A program made the position numbers and the translations under genes. The notes under the pieces are model-generated. The model was given only the letters and a program-made list of their open reading frames with translations. It was not told where the DNA came from and ran no database searches. A DNA stretch of 64,000 nucleotides. Origin: Motacilla alba alba (Eukaryota > Chordata > Aves > Passeriformes > Motacillidae). The stretch is from positions 2,559,254-2,623,253 of the forward strand of contig NC_052020.1 in assembly GCF_015832195.1 (NCBI RefSeq), read 5' to 3'. Positions 47,401 through 51,600 of this stretch are shown here, one piece after another; the first letter of the stretch is position 1; every line of letters starts with the position of its first letter.

Positions 47401-47578
47401 ACAAATATCAATGATAGTTGAATAAACCAAAGCTCTTACCTGTGCATCTAAGTTCTTGCGAGAGGAGGCAGGTGTGTTGGCATAGGAGCTGATAGAGGAG
47501 CTGGTGTTAATGTCATCAGTACTGAGATTATCTATGGTGTCACTGATCCCACTGCTGACAGAGCTGCTGTCATCCCAG
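343..47578 (-). CDS. NAV2: NAV2 3' half, 28 coding exons (partial gene, 5' end outside window)
   Basis: Neuron navigator 2 is a large cytoskeletal protein of the unc-53 family. It is known to be induced by retinoic acid and to support neurite outgrowth and axon guidance through microtubules. The 28 exons join without a frame break: exon lengths sum to 4528, which is one base completing a split codon plus 1509 codons including TGA. Residues 1-700 of the product are Ser/Thr/Pro-rich with many basic stretches. Coiled-coil heptads follow at about 706-766 and 920-985, and a complete AAA+ domain lies in the C-terminal 450 residues. NAV2 is preferred to NAV1 and NAV3 because the exon 2-4 text, the linker VNE and the end of the protein match NAV2 as I remember it. 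The calponin-homology domain lies upstream, outside the window. The paralogue choice is from memory, not from an alignment. Confidence 0.96.
469..796 (-). other. NAV2: Intron 27
   Basis: A 328-base intron between the GT at 796-795 and the AG at 470-469. I see no repeat or exon inside it. Confidence 0.9.
797..1000 (-). CDS. NAV2: NAV2 exon 27
   Basis: 204 bases, 68 codons, phase 0 at both ends, residues 1400-1467. It starts LYGRRAPWEDPAKWV, contains LLQLRPEDVGFDGY and ends SDAEGDPL before GTAAGC. This is the C-terminal end of the AAA+ module and the link to the tail. The splice sites are an AG at 1002-1001 and a GT at 796-795. The exon length is a multiple of three, so skipping would keep frame. 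Confidence 0.97.
1001..4806 (-). other. NAV2: Intron 26 (3.8 kb) carrying a solo LTR
   Basis: Outside the LTR at 1617-2278 I see no exon, no CR1 copy and no long simple repeat. The open frames present on either strand are short and lack splice context. Confidence 0.85.
1611..2284 (-). mobile_element. Solo LTR of an endogenous retrovirus (class II/ERVK-like) with 6-base target duplication
   Basis: The element spans 1617-2278 (662 bases). It has TGTCGG/CCGACA inverted ends and is flanked by the exact 6-base direct repeat CTTCAT at 1611-1616 and 2279-2284. Read on the minus strand it has a TATA-like ATATAAAAG at 1834-1826 and an AATAAA at 1732-1727, which fit a U3-R-U5 order. There is no internal gag, pol or env sequence, so it is a solo LTR left by recombination between two LTRs. 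A 6-base duplication is typical of alpha/beta-like (class II) elements. It is in the same orientation as NAV2. The family name is not known to me. Confidence 0.88.
4807..4925 (-). CDS. NAV2: NAV2 exon 26
   Basis: 119 bases, entry phase 1, ending in phase 0, residues 1360-1399. It reads PRLFLSCPIDVDGSRVW, then FTDLWNYSIIPYLLEAVREGLQ, before GTGAGC. This belongs to the C-terminal helical part of the AAA+ module. The acceptor AG is at 4927-4926 and the donor GT at 4806-4805. The first two bases complete the Gly codon begun in exon 25. Confidence 0.97.
5122..5318 (-). CDS. NAV2: NAV2 exon 25
   Basis: 197 bases, residues 1294-1360, entering in phase 2 and leaving in phase 1. It contains RWVLCANHTEPVKGF, FLRRKLIETEI and VKIIDWIPKVWQHLN, then SSSDVTIG across the junction. 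These basic and aromatic segments follow the sensor-1 strand in the AAA+ fold; the FLRRKL basic cluster is a plausible site for arginine-finger or nucleotide contacts, which is inference. Splice sites: AG at 5320-5319 and GT at 5121-5120. Confidence 0.97.
5795..5866 (-). CDS. NAV2: NAV2 exon 24, sensor-1 strand
   Basis: 72 bases with phase 2 at both ends, residues 1270-1294. It encodes PYIIGTMNQATSSTPNLQLH and ends in NF before a split Arg codon. The IIGTMN strand, with Asn at 1278, sits where AAA+ proteins carry the polar sensor-1 residue. Splice sites: AG at 5868-5867 and GT at 5794-5793. The exon is symmetric, so skipping would delete the sensor strand without a frameshift. Confidence 0.97.
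6275..6429 (-). CDS. NAV2: NAV2 exon 23, Walker B region
   Basis: 155 bases, phase 0 in and phase 2 out, residues 1219-1270. It begins ELRQYLSNLADQC, contains MPLVIILDNLHHV and ends in GLLNCKYHK before a split Cys codon. VIILDN (Asp 1247) is the Walker B strand. The residue after the Asp is Asn rather than the usual catalytic Glu. Splice sites: AG at 6431-6430 and GT at 6274-6273. Confidence 0.97.
6430..7593 (-). other. NAV2: Intron 22 (1.16 kb)
   Basis: GT-AG intron between the Walker A and Walker B exons. It is AT-rich and I recognise no repeat or exon in it. Confidence 0.85.
7594..7829 (-). CDS. NAV2: NAV2 exon 22, Walker A (P-loop)
   Basis: 236 bases, phase 1 in and phase 0 out, residues 1140-1218. 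It contains FESLIPKPILQRYVS, then the P-loop GPSGTGKT at 1177-1184 with Lys 1183 and Thr 1184 as the expected phosphate and magnesium ligands. It ends ATFNVDHKSSK before GTGAGC. It is noticeably richer in G, C and CpG than the introns around it. Splice sites: AG at 7831-7830 and GT at 7593-7592. It is the strongest evidence for an AAA+ nucleotide-binding domain here. Confidence 0.98.
7830..9574 (-). other. NAV2: Intron 21 (1.75 kb)
   Basis: AT-rich GT-AG intron. I see no recognisable repeat family or exon; open frames on the plus strand in 8145-8932 look like chance runs in AT-rich DNA. Confidence 0.8.
9575..9743 (-). CDS. NAV2: NAV2 exon 21
   Basis: 169 bases, phase 0 in and phase 1 out, residues 1084-1140. 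It begins EYIIHVDPISQLGLNSDSVL, contains the LLPCGYLVGENN segment shared by all navigators and ends ISVTIK plus the first base of Gly. It forms part of the N-terminal subregion of the AAA+ module. Splice sites: AG at 9745-9744 and GT at 9574-9573. Confidence 0.97.
9892..9987 (-). CDS. NAV2: NAV2 exon 20
   Basis: 96 bases, 32 codons, phase 0 at both ends, residues 1052-1083. It encodes DSRPRTFLIGCIGVSGKTKW and then DVLDGVVRRLFK. GVSGKTKWDVLDG is a navigator signature. It resembles a P-loop at first sight but lacks the full GxxxxGK[ST] spacing. Splice sites: AG at 9989-9988 and GT at 9891-9890. The intron to exon 21 is only 148 bases. Confidence 0.97.
9988..11304 (-). other. NAV2: Intron 19 (1.3 kb) with a (TA)n microsatellite
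   Basis: GT-AG intron with a 32-base (AT)n run at 10414-10445. The block at about 10670-10780 carries TAATTAAT and TTTATT-type sites but no coding signal. Confidence 0.8.
10414..10445. repeat. (TA)16 microsatellite
   Basis: Uninterrupted alternating A and T for 32 bases inside intron 19. It is likely to vary in length between individuals. Confidence 0.97.
11305..11405 (-). CDS. NAV2: NAV2 exon 19
   Basis: 101 bases, phase 1 in and phase 0 out, residues 1018-1051. It reads MLLDDTGDGSVRKEGGRHVK, then IVVSFQDEMKWKE before GTGAGT. This is the linker that leads into the AAA+ module; the first two bases complete the Asp codon of exon 18. Splice sites: AG at 11407-11406 and GT at 11304-11303. Confidence 0.96.
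11406..12526 (-). other. NAV2: Introns 18 and 17 (475 and 486 bases)
   Basis: These occupy 11406-11880 and 12041-12526. Both have GT-AG ends. I recognise no repeats in them. Confidence 0.85.
11881..12040 (-). CDS. NAV2: NAV2 exon 18, end of second coiled coil
   Basis: 160 bases, phase 0 in and phase 1 out, residues 965-1018. SEIEKLKAENDRLKSE continues the heptad pattern of exon 17, followed by a Ser/Gln-rich stretch with SQVSISSSPRHSVGLSQHSL. It ends in LTESTSL plus one base of Asp. Splice sites: AG at 12042-12041 and GT at 11880-11879. Confidence 0.96.
12527..12680 (-). CDS. NAV2: NAV2 exon 17, second coiled coil
   Basis: 154 bases, phase 2 in and phase 0 out, residues 913-964. It encodes ISECTDSEAETVLQLRNELR, then a Leu-rich amphipathic run through LTDIRLEALSSAHQLDQLRE to NRMQ. 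Regular Leu, Met and Ile spacing predicts a coiled coil that continues into exon 18 and probably supports self-association. Splice sites: AG at 12682-12681 and GT at 12526-12525. Confidence 0.97.
12681..14556 (-). other. NAV2: Intron 16 (1.9 kb)
   Basis: GT-AG intron. It has a short CAAA-type simple repeat at about 13214-13237 and otherwise no feature I can name. Confidence 0.8.
14557..14729 (-). CDS. NAV2: NAV2 exon 16, basic linker
   Basis: 173 bases, phase 0 in and phase 2 out, residues 856-913. It encodes LRSSFKQAFGKKKSPKSASS, then HSDIEEMTDSSLPSSPKLP, ending in SHSNS plus two bases of Leu. The Lys-rich start followed by an acidic Ser-rich segment is shared by NAV2 and NAV3. Ser-Pro sites suggest phosphorylation, which is inference. 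Splice sites: AG at 14731-14730 and GT at 14556-14555. Confidence 0.97.
14730..15133 (-). other. NAV2: Intron 15 (404 bases)
   Basis: GT-AG intron between the 9-base microexon and exon 16. A long A run at 14731-14744 on the plus strand is the polypyrimidine tract of exon 16. Confidence 0.85.
15134..15142 (-). CDS. NAV2: NAV2 exon 15, 9-base microexon (Val-Asn-Glu)
   Basis: Minus-strand GTCAATGAG lies between an AG at 15144-15143 and GTAAGG from 15133. It encodes residues 853-855 and joins the preceding KKRKNW to the following LRSSFKQ, giving the KNWVNELRSSF text that I remember for NAV2. Both ends are phase 0, so including or skipping it only adds or removes three residues. A pyrimidine-rich tract and two TGC triplets 14-20 bases upstream of the acceptor (minus strand of 15157-15163) resemble the signal used by SRRM4 to include neural microexons. 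Confidence 0.93.
15143..17374 (-). other. NAV2: Intron 14 (2.2 kb) with a CR1 remnant
   Basis: GT-AG intron upstream of the microexon. It holds a short CR1 3' end at about 15690-15752 and no other repeat I can name. Confidence 0.8.
15690..15752 (+). repeat. CR1 LINE 3' end, short remnant
   Basis: The stretch around GGACTTAATGATCCTCATGG, followed by CCCTCCCACTCAGGATACTC, matches the conserved 3' end of avian CR1 elements as I know it, with many substitutions. It is an old, heavily truncated copy. Confidence 0.7.
17375..17520 (-). CDS. NAV2: NAV2 exon 14
   Basis: 146 bases, phase 1 in and phase 0 out, residues 804-852. It encodes PGAAQPTDLRIRRQHSSDSV, then SSINSATSHSSVGSNIESDS and the basic KKKKRKNW. 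RIRRQHSSDSVSS is a navigator signature, and RRQHSS/RRxxS-type sites could be kinase or 14-3-3 targets (inference). Splice sites: AG at 17522-17521 and GT at 17374-17373. Confidence 0.97.
17521..17848 (-). other. NAV2: Intron 13 (328 bases)
   Basis: GT-AG intron with nothing notable inside. Confidence 0.88.
17849..17960 (-). CDS. NAV2: NAV2 exon 13, first coiled coil end
   Basis: 112 bases, phase 0 in and phase 1 out, residues 767-804. It encodes DSELNELRKTIELLKKQNAA, then AQAAINGVINTPELNCK plus one base. The Leu/Ile heptads continue the coiled coil from exon 12. Splice sites: AG at 17962-17961 and GT at 17848-17847. Confidence 0.97.
17961..18555 (-). other. NAV2: Intron 12 (595 bases), GC-AG class
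   Basis: The intron starts with GCAAGC (18555 downward) instead of GT and ends with TTCAAG at 17961. The exon side AAAAG|GCAAG fits the strong consensus expected of GC-AG introns. No repeats are seen. Confidence 0.9.
18556..18639 (-). CDS. NAV2: NAV2 exon 12, first coiled coil; followed by a GC donor
   Basis: 84 bases, 28 codons, phase 0 at both ends, residues 739-766. It encodes AHLVAAFEQSLGNMTIRLQS, then LTMTAEQK. AHLVAAFEQSLGNMT is highly conserved in navigators. The acceptor is an AG at 18641-18640; the donor reads GC at 18555-18554. No nearby GT would keep the known protein text, so the GC donor is the best reading. Confidence 0.96.
18640..21999 (-). other. NAV2: Intron 11 (3.4 kb)
   Basis: GT-AG intron. 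It contains a T run of about 32 bases at 20463-20494 and no exon or repeat family I can name. Confidence 0.8.
20463..20494. repeat. Poly(T)/poly(A) run of about 32 bases
   Basis: An uninterrupted T run on the plus strand inside intron 11. It could be the A tail of a retroposed transcript inserted on the minus strand or simple slippage. I do not recognise the sequence beside it. Confidence 0.9.
22000..22074 (-). CDS. NAV2: NAV2 exon 11, first coiled coil start
   Basis: 75 bases, 25 codons, phase 0 at both ends, residues 714-738. It encodes IRKLRRELDASQEKVSALTT, then QLTAN before GTGAGT. The heptad spacing of Leu, Val and Leu indicates a coiled coil shared by NAV2 and NAV3. Splice sites: AG at 22076-22075 and GT at 21999-21998. 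Confidence 0.97.
22184..22207 (-). CDS. NAV2: NAV2 exon 10, 24-base microexon
   Basis: Minus-strand CCT GAA GAG AAG TGC CAG TCA GAG encodes PEEKCQSE, residues 706-713, in phase 0 at both ends. It has a TTTTTCAG acceptor (AG at 22209-22208) and a GTAAGA donor (GT at 22183-22182), and the intron to exon 11 is only 109 bases. It joins YST to IRKLRREL as in mammalian NAV2, as I remember it. Its size and symmetry make it a candidate alternative exon. Confidence 0.95.
22208..23476 (-). other. NAV2: Intron 9 (1.27 kb)
   Basis: GT-AG intron with an A run at 22630-22647 and an 18-base unit repeated twice in tandem at 23302-23340. Confidence 0.82.
23302..23340. repeat. Tandem duplication of an 18-base unit
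   Basis: The unit CATCTTCAAGAACATAAA occurs at 23302-23319 and again at 23320-23337, followed by CAT. The two copies are identical, which points to a recent local duplication. Confidence 0.95.
23477..23529 (-). CDS. NAV2: NAV2 exon 9
   Basis: 53 bases, phase 1 in and phase 0 out, residues 688-705. With the G from exon 8 it encodes VHGSSLSLVSSTSSIYST, a segment conserved between NAV2 and NAV3. Splice sites: AG at 23531-23530 and GT at 23476-23475. The acceptor has a clear pyrimidine tract. Confidence 0.96.
24379..24420 (+). repeat. CR1 LINE 3' end, short remnant
   Basis: The stretch AATGATCTTCAGAGGTTCCT followed by TCCAACCCTAACTAATCTG resembles the last 40 bases of avian CR1. Only the tail is left. 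Confidence 0.6.
25858..26006 (-). repeat. CR1 LINE 3' end
   Basis: It starts with the reversed CR1 tail (ATAGAATCATAGATT), then GGTTGGAAAAGACTCTTAAG and GTCCAACCATTAACCCAGCA, and ends in ATGAATGGTGACTC. This is the reverse complement of the usual CR1 3' region. It is the only CR1 copy here in the same orientation as NAV2. Confidence 0.88.
28810..29065 (+). repeat. CR1 LINE 3' end
   Basis: The text GAGGTTCAGGTTGGATATCA, GAAAAGGCTCTTCACCCAGA and GATGATCCTTGTGGGTCTCT, with the end ATTCTACAA, is diagnostic of avian CR1. It is 5' truncated, as most copies are, and lies antisense to NAV2. Confidence 0.95.
29174..29725 (+). mobile_element. Retroviral LTR (solo), boundaries approximate
   Basis: It begins near TGTGTTGGGAATTCTGGACA. 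It has a TATA-type AT run at 29380-29403, an AATAAA at 29680-29685 and a short C/T-rich end at about 29700-29725. The order fits U3, R and U5 of an LTR on the plus strand, antisense to NAV2. I could not find matching target duplications, so the ends are uncertain. No gag, pol or env sequence is adjacent. The family is not known to me; class III (ERVL-like) or another passerine LTR would both fit. Confidence 0.7.
29380..29399. repeat. (AT)10 run inside the LTR
   Basis: About 20 bases of alternating A and T that also provide the TATA-like part of the LTR. Confidence 0.9.
29807..29995 (-). CDS. NAV2: NAV2 exon 8
   Basis: 189 bases with phase 1 at both ends, residues 625-688. It encodes SPTSAAQMSLSNPSMLRTHS, then YDPYSDTRLRNSSMSLDEKS and TMSRSGSFRDGFEE. 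RSGSFRDG is a basic Ser motif found in all navigators and a likely kinase site. It is rich in CpG. Splice sites: AG at 29997-29996 and GT at 29806-29805. An LTR lies about 80 bases past the donor. Confidence 0.97.
29996..31993 (-). other. NAV2: Intron 7 (2.0 kb) with a TTAA-rich low-complexity block
   Basis: GT-AG intron. Positions 30318-30400 are a run of ATTA/TTAA units. No exon or transposon is recognised. Confidence 0.8.
30318..30400. repeat. (ATTA)n low-complexity block
   Basis: Repeated ATTAATTA and TAATTAAT units, with the longest clean stretch at 30366-30389. It contains many homeodomain core sites by composition alone. Confidence 0.9.
31994..32154 (-). CDS. NAV2: NAV2 exon 7
   Basis: 161 bases, phase 2 in and phase 1 out, residues 571-625. 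It encodes YTPSSQLRSQEDAKEWLRSH, then SAGGLQDTAANSPFSSGSSI and TSPSGTRFNFSQL. AKEWLRSHSAGGLQDT is a NAV2/NAV3 signature. Splice sites: AG at 32156-32155 and GT at 31993-31992. Confidence 0.97.
32155..34402 (-). other. NAV2: Intron 6 (2.25 kb) with a long purine/pyrimidine tract
   Basis: GT-AG intron. The tract at 34145-34289 lies near its 5' end. The remainder is AT-rich with no repeat family recognised. Confidence 0.82.
34145..34289. repeat. (GAAAGGAA)n purine tract
   Basis: About 145 bases of A and G only on the plus strand, beginning as regular GAAAGGAA units and becoming AAAAAGGAA-like. In the NAV2 transcript it reads as C/U-only sequence with CUUUC and UUCUUUCC units. It starts 114 bases past the donor of the 45-base exon. 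Mirror symmetry makes triplex DNA possible. Confidence 0.97.
34403..34447 (-). CDS. NAV2: NAV2 exon 6, 45-base exon
   Basis: 45 bases with phase 2 at both ends, residues 556-571. It encodes DPHLDRNTLPKKGL between split Ser and Arg codons; LDRNTLPKKGLRYTP is a navigator signature. The acceptor is CTGCAG (AG at 34449-34448) and the donor GTATTG at 34402. The donor is weaker than those of its neighbours. Symmetric phase means the exon can be skipped without a frameshift. Confidence 0.96.
34448..35650 (-). other. NAV2: Intron 5 (1.2 kb)
   Basis: GT-AG intron. No repeat family or extra exon is recognised. Confidence 0.82.
35651..35716 (-). CDS. NAV2: NAV2 exon 5, 66-base exon
   Basis: 66 bases with phase 2 at both ends, residues 534-556. 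It encodes PLSSPAASPKFCRNTLPRRQ and D before a split Ser codon. It matches the mammalian NAV2 stretch SPLSSPAASPKFCR as I remember it. The repeat-like NTLPRR here and NTLPKK in exon 6 suggest related basic motifs. Splice sites: AG at 35718-35717 and GT at 35650-35649. Confidence 0.96.
35717..36738 (-). other. NAV2: Intron 4 (1.0 kb)
   Basis: GT-AG intron with nothing recognisable inside. Confidence 0.83.
36739..37206 (-). CDS. NAV2: NAV2 exon 4, Ser-rich region
   Basis: 468 bases with phase 2 at both ends, residues 378-534. It contains LFGGKPSKQVPITTAENMKN, SPLASSPSSAHSAPSNSLTW, YQSVSSLHTSCESIDISLSS and FIRTNSVKTTLSE. Over a quarter of the residues are Ser. It has no predicted fold and is part of the large disordered region that in navigators contacts microtubules. 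Splice sites: AG at 37208-37207 and GT at 36738-36737. Confidence 0.97.
38478..38698 (+). repeat. CR1 LINE 3' end
   Basis: The text GTGGTGAGGCCCTAGCATAT, GAAGTGTTCAAGGCCAGGCT, GATAGTGGAAGGTCTCTCTG and the end CCATGATTCCATGG matches avian CR1. It is 5' truncated and antisense to NAV2. Confidence 0.95.
39280..39300. repeat. Perfect inverted repeat, 9-base arms
   Basis: CAGTGTGCC at 39280-39288 and GGCACACTG at 39292-39300 are exact reverse complements separated by TGA. Confidence 0.9.
40433..41135 (-). CDS. NAV2: NAV2 exon 3, largest exon in window
   Basis: 703 bases, phase 1 in and phase 2 out, residues 144-378. It contains KTDDAKVSEKGRLSPK, VKRSPSDAGRSSGDESKK, SATLGKIPKSSG, TNLQYRSLPRPSKSSSR, STSSIDSNISSKSAGLPVPK, GLVNQTDKEKGISSDNESV and KYPDVASPTLRR. 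It is a basic, Ser-rich, disordered region; in navigators this part is linked to microtubule binding and plus-end tracking. Splice sites: AG at 41137-41136 and GT at 40432-40431. Confidence 0.97.
41136..42058 (-). other. NAV2: Intron 2 (0.9 kb)
   Basis: AT-rich GT-AG intron with nothing recognisable inside. Confidence 0.84.
42059..42350 (-). CDS. NAV2: NAV2 exon 2
   Basis: 292 bases, phase 0 in and phase 1 out, residues 47-144. It begins TDAEKHSQVERNSLWSSDEV, contains DGGSDSGIKMEPGSKWRRNP, DVSDESDKSTSGRKN and ISQTGSWRRGMSAQVG and ends TLKTPGTG across the junction. SQTGSWRRGM is common to NAV2 and NAV3, and the SDSGIKMEPGSKWRR text is specific to NAV2 as I remember it. Splice sites: AG at 42352-42351 and GT at 42058-42057. 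Confidence 0.97.
42351..47439 (-). other. NAV2: Intron 1 of the window (5.1 kb)
   Basis: GT-AG intron. It contains a C12 run at 46277-46288 and several plus-strand open frames of up to about 147 codons that have no recognisable product. No repeat family was identified. Confidence 0.82.
46277..46288. repeat. C12 homopolymer
   Basis: Twelve consecutive C on the plus strand in the intron. Confidence 0.95.
47440..47578 (-). CDS. NAV2: NAV2 exon 1 of the window
   Basis: 139 bases, phase 2 in and phase 0 out, residues 1-46 of the visible product. It encodes WDDSSSVSSGISDTIDNLST, then DDINTSSSISSYANTPASSR and KNLDAQ. SWDDSSSVSSGxSDTxDNxST is a signature of the family; the Ile variants match NAV2. 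Splice sites: AG at 47580-47579 and GT at 47439-47438. The first base completes a codon from an exon beyond the right edge. Confidence 0.97.
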
Positions 47579-47804
47579 CTGGACAAAAAGCACAACAGAG
47601 GGAGAAAGCAAGGGTCAAAAGACAAGACATCAGTCAAAAGGAAAAGTATTATTTCTACAACCCTTAGCCCACTTGTGTTTGCCAGAAAGGCCAGTGCATG
47701 CCATCACCAAGCCAAGGGCACCAGTAACACAGCCCTTCCTGACTCAGCTGAAATGTGTGCCTGCAGCCCCAGAGCAGGGGAAAGTAGTGGCATGAAGGAA
47801 TATT

Positions 47805-48016
47805 AGCGGGGAATTTTTTCCAGGGGGCGTGGTGAAGCCCTGGCACAGGCTGCCCAGAGAAGCTGTGGCTGCCACATCCCTGGAAAGTGTCCAAGGCCAG
47901 GCTGGATGGGGCTCTGAGCAACCTGAGATAGTGGAAGGTGTCCCTGCCCATGGCAGGAGGATGGAACAAGATGATCTTTAAGGTCTCTTCCACCCCAAAT
48001 CATTCTATGATTGCTT
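47805..48016 (+). repeat. CR1 LINE 3' end
   Basis: The text GTGGTGAAGCCCTGGCACAG, AAGTGTCCAAGGCCAGGCTG, GATGATCTTTAAGGTCTCTT and the tail CATTCTATGATTG are typical of CR1. It lies antisense to NAV2. Confidence 0.96.
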
Positions 48017-48352
48017 GATCTCCAAGTAGGCACAGCACTGACTTGCTAAGCTGTAACACAGAGATGGAACTTAAATGCAGGGAAAAAAATTCACCCTGAA
48101 GCAACCTTTTGTACCTGGGTGTTCCACAGACCTGAGAAACAACCTGGATCTACCATCAACAGTATCACCAGCCTCAAAGAACTTTAGCAACTAAAAGTTC
48201 AGTCCTTCAGATGGCAAATAACCCTCCTGAGCTGCACCGCCCTTTTCAAGAAGAGCAACTACTCAGGACCACCTTCTTCCAGCATGTGATAGCTTCAGCA
48301 TTTTCCAGTAAATGAGAAATGTGTCACTGGAAGTTCAGGACAAACAAAACAC

Positions 48353-48412
48353 CAACAAAACAAAAAAACAAAACAAAACAAAAATACAACCAACCAACCA
48401 ACCAATTAACCA
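48353..48412. repeat. CAAAA/CCAA simple repeat
   Basis: Successive CAAAA units followed by AACC units. Confidence 0.9.
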
Positions 48413-48664
48413 AAAAAAGACCTTGCCTGAATCAATTTGAGTGCTAGAACAGAAAGAATCAAAATGATCTAAAAATGGAGCCAGATGCTCCAACTTGTAA
48501 AACGCCTGTAAAAGTTAGCTGCTCAAGGAAGAGATTTATATACTGCATTACAAGTGCTCCATCTCTTAGAACAATGAAGCTGGGACTGAAATATTATCCT
48601 GGAAGGAGCTCTGTGAAGACATTTCAGTTCACTTGATAACTATTGCTGGAAATCTGGAAATGTA

Positions 48665-48686
48665 AATCTATATCTATATCTATATC
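48665..48686. repeat. (CTATAT)n short repeat
   Basis: About three and a half copies of a 6-base unit. Confidence 0.85.
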
Positions 48687-51600
48687 TCATAGGTCATTTG
48701 CAAAAGGTTAAGAGCTTATCGCCTGGCAGCTCTCTAGCTATTTATAACCTCAGCTTCAGATTTTGGGAGCTCCCGACTCCCCTCCCTGTTGCATTTCTGT
48801 TTGCTTTACAAACCTGTAACAAAGAGATTGCAGAGAGATTTCTGACTGGGCAGTGAAAGCTGTATTCACAAATCAATATACTGAGCAGTTAACATTTGCA
48901 TTTAAACCTGAACTGTCTTAACCTGTGCTAAGAAAACTGTGCAAAGAAAGGCAAACTACCTCTGTTTGCTTTAACTTTATTCATAGCTTCACCACTGATT
49001 TACTATAGCCTTTCTACATAAACTTTTTCAGCTTTGAAATGGAAAGCATTTCATTTTTTCCCACTTAGCACTACAAAACACCTTCCTGCATGACTTTTAA
49101 TGTTGCTTTAATAATTTTAATTGCTTTTTCTTACTTGGGAGTACTATGTTCACCCACACCTGTACAAGGCCTTTTAGGGAACTGAGCACAGGTTGAAGAG
49201 CAGCACAACTTGCTGAACCACAAATGAAGTGGCCACGGGGAGATCCTCCTCTGCATGTCATAGGAAGGGTTATAGCTGGCCGCTGCTCCTTGCTGACTGC
49301 TCTGTTCCCAGTGAAGGTCCTCATCAATGTGTCAGTACAGTCAGTTGTGCCCATTCTCTGATATCCCTGTGGATAAGCCAGCTGAGAGCCTCAGATCAAC
49401 AGCTCCAGCAAGCCAGGAAAGGAAATTTGGGGTGCTCAGCCACACTGCTCTGCTGGAACAGGGATGGGGAGGACAGGGACACACCAGAACACACTGCTAA
49501 CCCCTGCCACAGGCCCTCTTTGATGGAGCCTTGGGGTCACATCTTCATCACCCTTCACATCTTCATCTTTTCTCCAGTTCATGAGAATTCACTACAGCCA
49601 GCCCTGACTGACTCTCAGGAGTGTCCCAGTTACACGATTTCCAAGAAGATTTTCCAAAGGCTATTTGATAAACCTGCAGACACTCCAGCTCTTGTGATTG
49701 GAAAGGAATGCTGTAGACTACAGTGCTGGTGATGCTACAATCCAAAGGAAAGAGATAATTTTTTCCCAGATTTGCCTTCACCTGGATAAAAAGTGCAATA
49801 CAAAATAGAAATCCATGTTAAAATAAAATTCACAATGTGAGACCTCCTGAATCTGAGAAAGCCAGGCAGGCAGATCTGACACACCAGTTTTATTTGCTGT
49901 TTTGAAAAATCTTTTCCAGTATAACTGAATGAAAGATGTGCTGCCCATGCCAGGAAATGTTAGGGGGGAATTGAAAATCTGGAAAAGGATTGAAAGACTC
50001 CTTTGAAGGACTTTTTTATTTAGAGTAGGCAACTAAATATCAGAAGGCAAAATATTGAAAGCCATATTACTTCTAAATTTCAGTTCTGAAAACAGGTCCT
50101 ATAACTGATATTTATTTCTCTTTCCAAACCTATCACATAAAGGTAAATATACCACATTTACAATTCCTAGGGAAGTCTAGAAATGAGGTACCAAAATAGT
50201 TAATAAAATCACTGAATAAAAAAATATGCTTCTTGTTTTCCAAAGTTTTGTGTAGCAACAAACTTATTTTCTATTTCTGAACCTATAATAAAACAACAAT
50301 CATAACAGTAATAATATCATCAATGCCAATGCCTTCTGTGTTTATTAGTTTCATTTCCTTCTTATGGAGATATGGCACTGGGCAGAAAAAAAAATCAAAT
50401 ACAATAATTTTTCTCTGTGTGACTCCTAGTCCCATCTCCAATGTATAGGAACTGAAACATTTAATTTTTGAGCACTCACAATTCTTAAACTGCCATAGGC
50501 CCCAGTTAATCAGCACCTAAAGAATGTGTTTAATGTTAATCATAAGTAGTTTTTCTGGCATCAGCCAGCCCTGTTGGCTTCAGTTGGGCAATCTAAGGCA
50601 TTATGAAAATATGTGAGTGCCCTTCTGAACTGGGACATGTGCCTGAGGACAAAGGCAGAAACATGCACCTGAATACATTGGTGGTTGTGGCTTCCCCTCC
50701 TGTGTATCCTGGGGTTTAGGTCCTTTATGTTCTGGTGGAAACTGAACTATTCCAACTCTGTATTTTCAAGCTTACTAATCTGTTACTAAATTAAAAAAGA
50801 TTAGCTGTTCTGAGGTCTGAAGACAGATGTCTGGATAGATTTTGGGTGCCACAAGCTAAGCAGCACAGCTCTCGTGGGCATGCTGGTGACACTGGTGCCC
50901 AAGCTGTTCTGACAAGGCAGGACATGTAAACCCACATATCTGTCTAAACCCAGATAGGGTTAAAGCTTTAGCTTTATTTATTAAATATCACTTCAGCTCA
51001 GTCTCTAGCTAGAAAAAACAACAGCATGTAAGAAAACATGAAAACACCTTAAGAAACTGAAAATAATTTTGTAACCCTACATAAACAATTACTGATGCTG
51101 CCCTTTGAAACAGCACTAGAGAGGGCTGGTAGAATTCACTGAACTCTGTAAACTAAATGCCAATGCAAGCCACTTTATGAGCACCCAACATATACAACTA
51201 CAAAGTAATGCAATGAATTCACACATTCTGGTTAAGGCTGTGGCTCCCCCAGGGACAGGACCAGTCACCAAACTGAGGCATTTGTTTCACACTGCTCTTG
51301 AAACCACCCCAATCCCTCCATGTAAATGAGTTCATTTTTACCTGGATCCAGTGCCTTGATGGTTAAAGTCAAAAGTGAGGAAGCAGAATGGGGCATCTAA
51401 CAGCCCTAATTATGGTGTTCTTGGCTCTCAGAGCCCAGCTTTGTAATTTAGCTGGTGCAATTAAAAATTTCTGATGTCAGCAAAAGTCTACTCAACCATA
51501 ACCTGAAGCTGAAATGTTTGGGTTTTCCTTTCTTTATTTGATCAATCACCTGAAACTTTACTTTGATTACTGAATATTGCAAATTAAAAAAAAAATCTTA

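Noticed and set aside
49229..49732. Plus-strand open frame of 167 codons
   Set aside because: No family resemblance, low complexity of composition and no conserved features.
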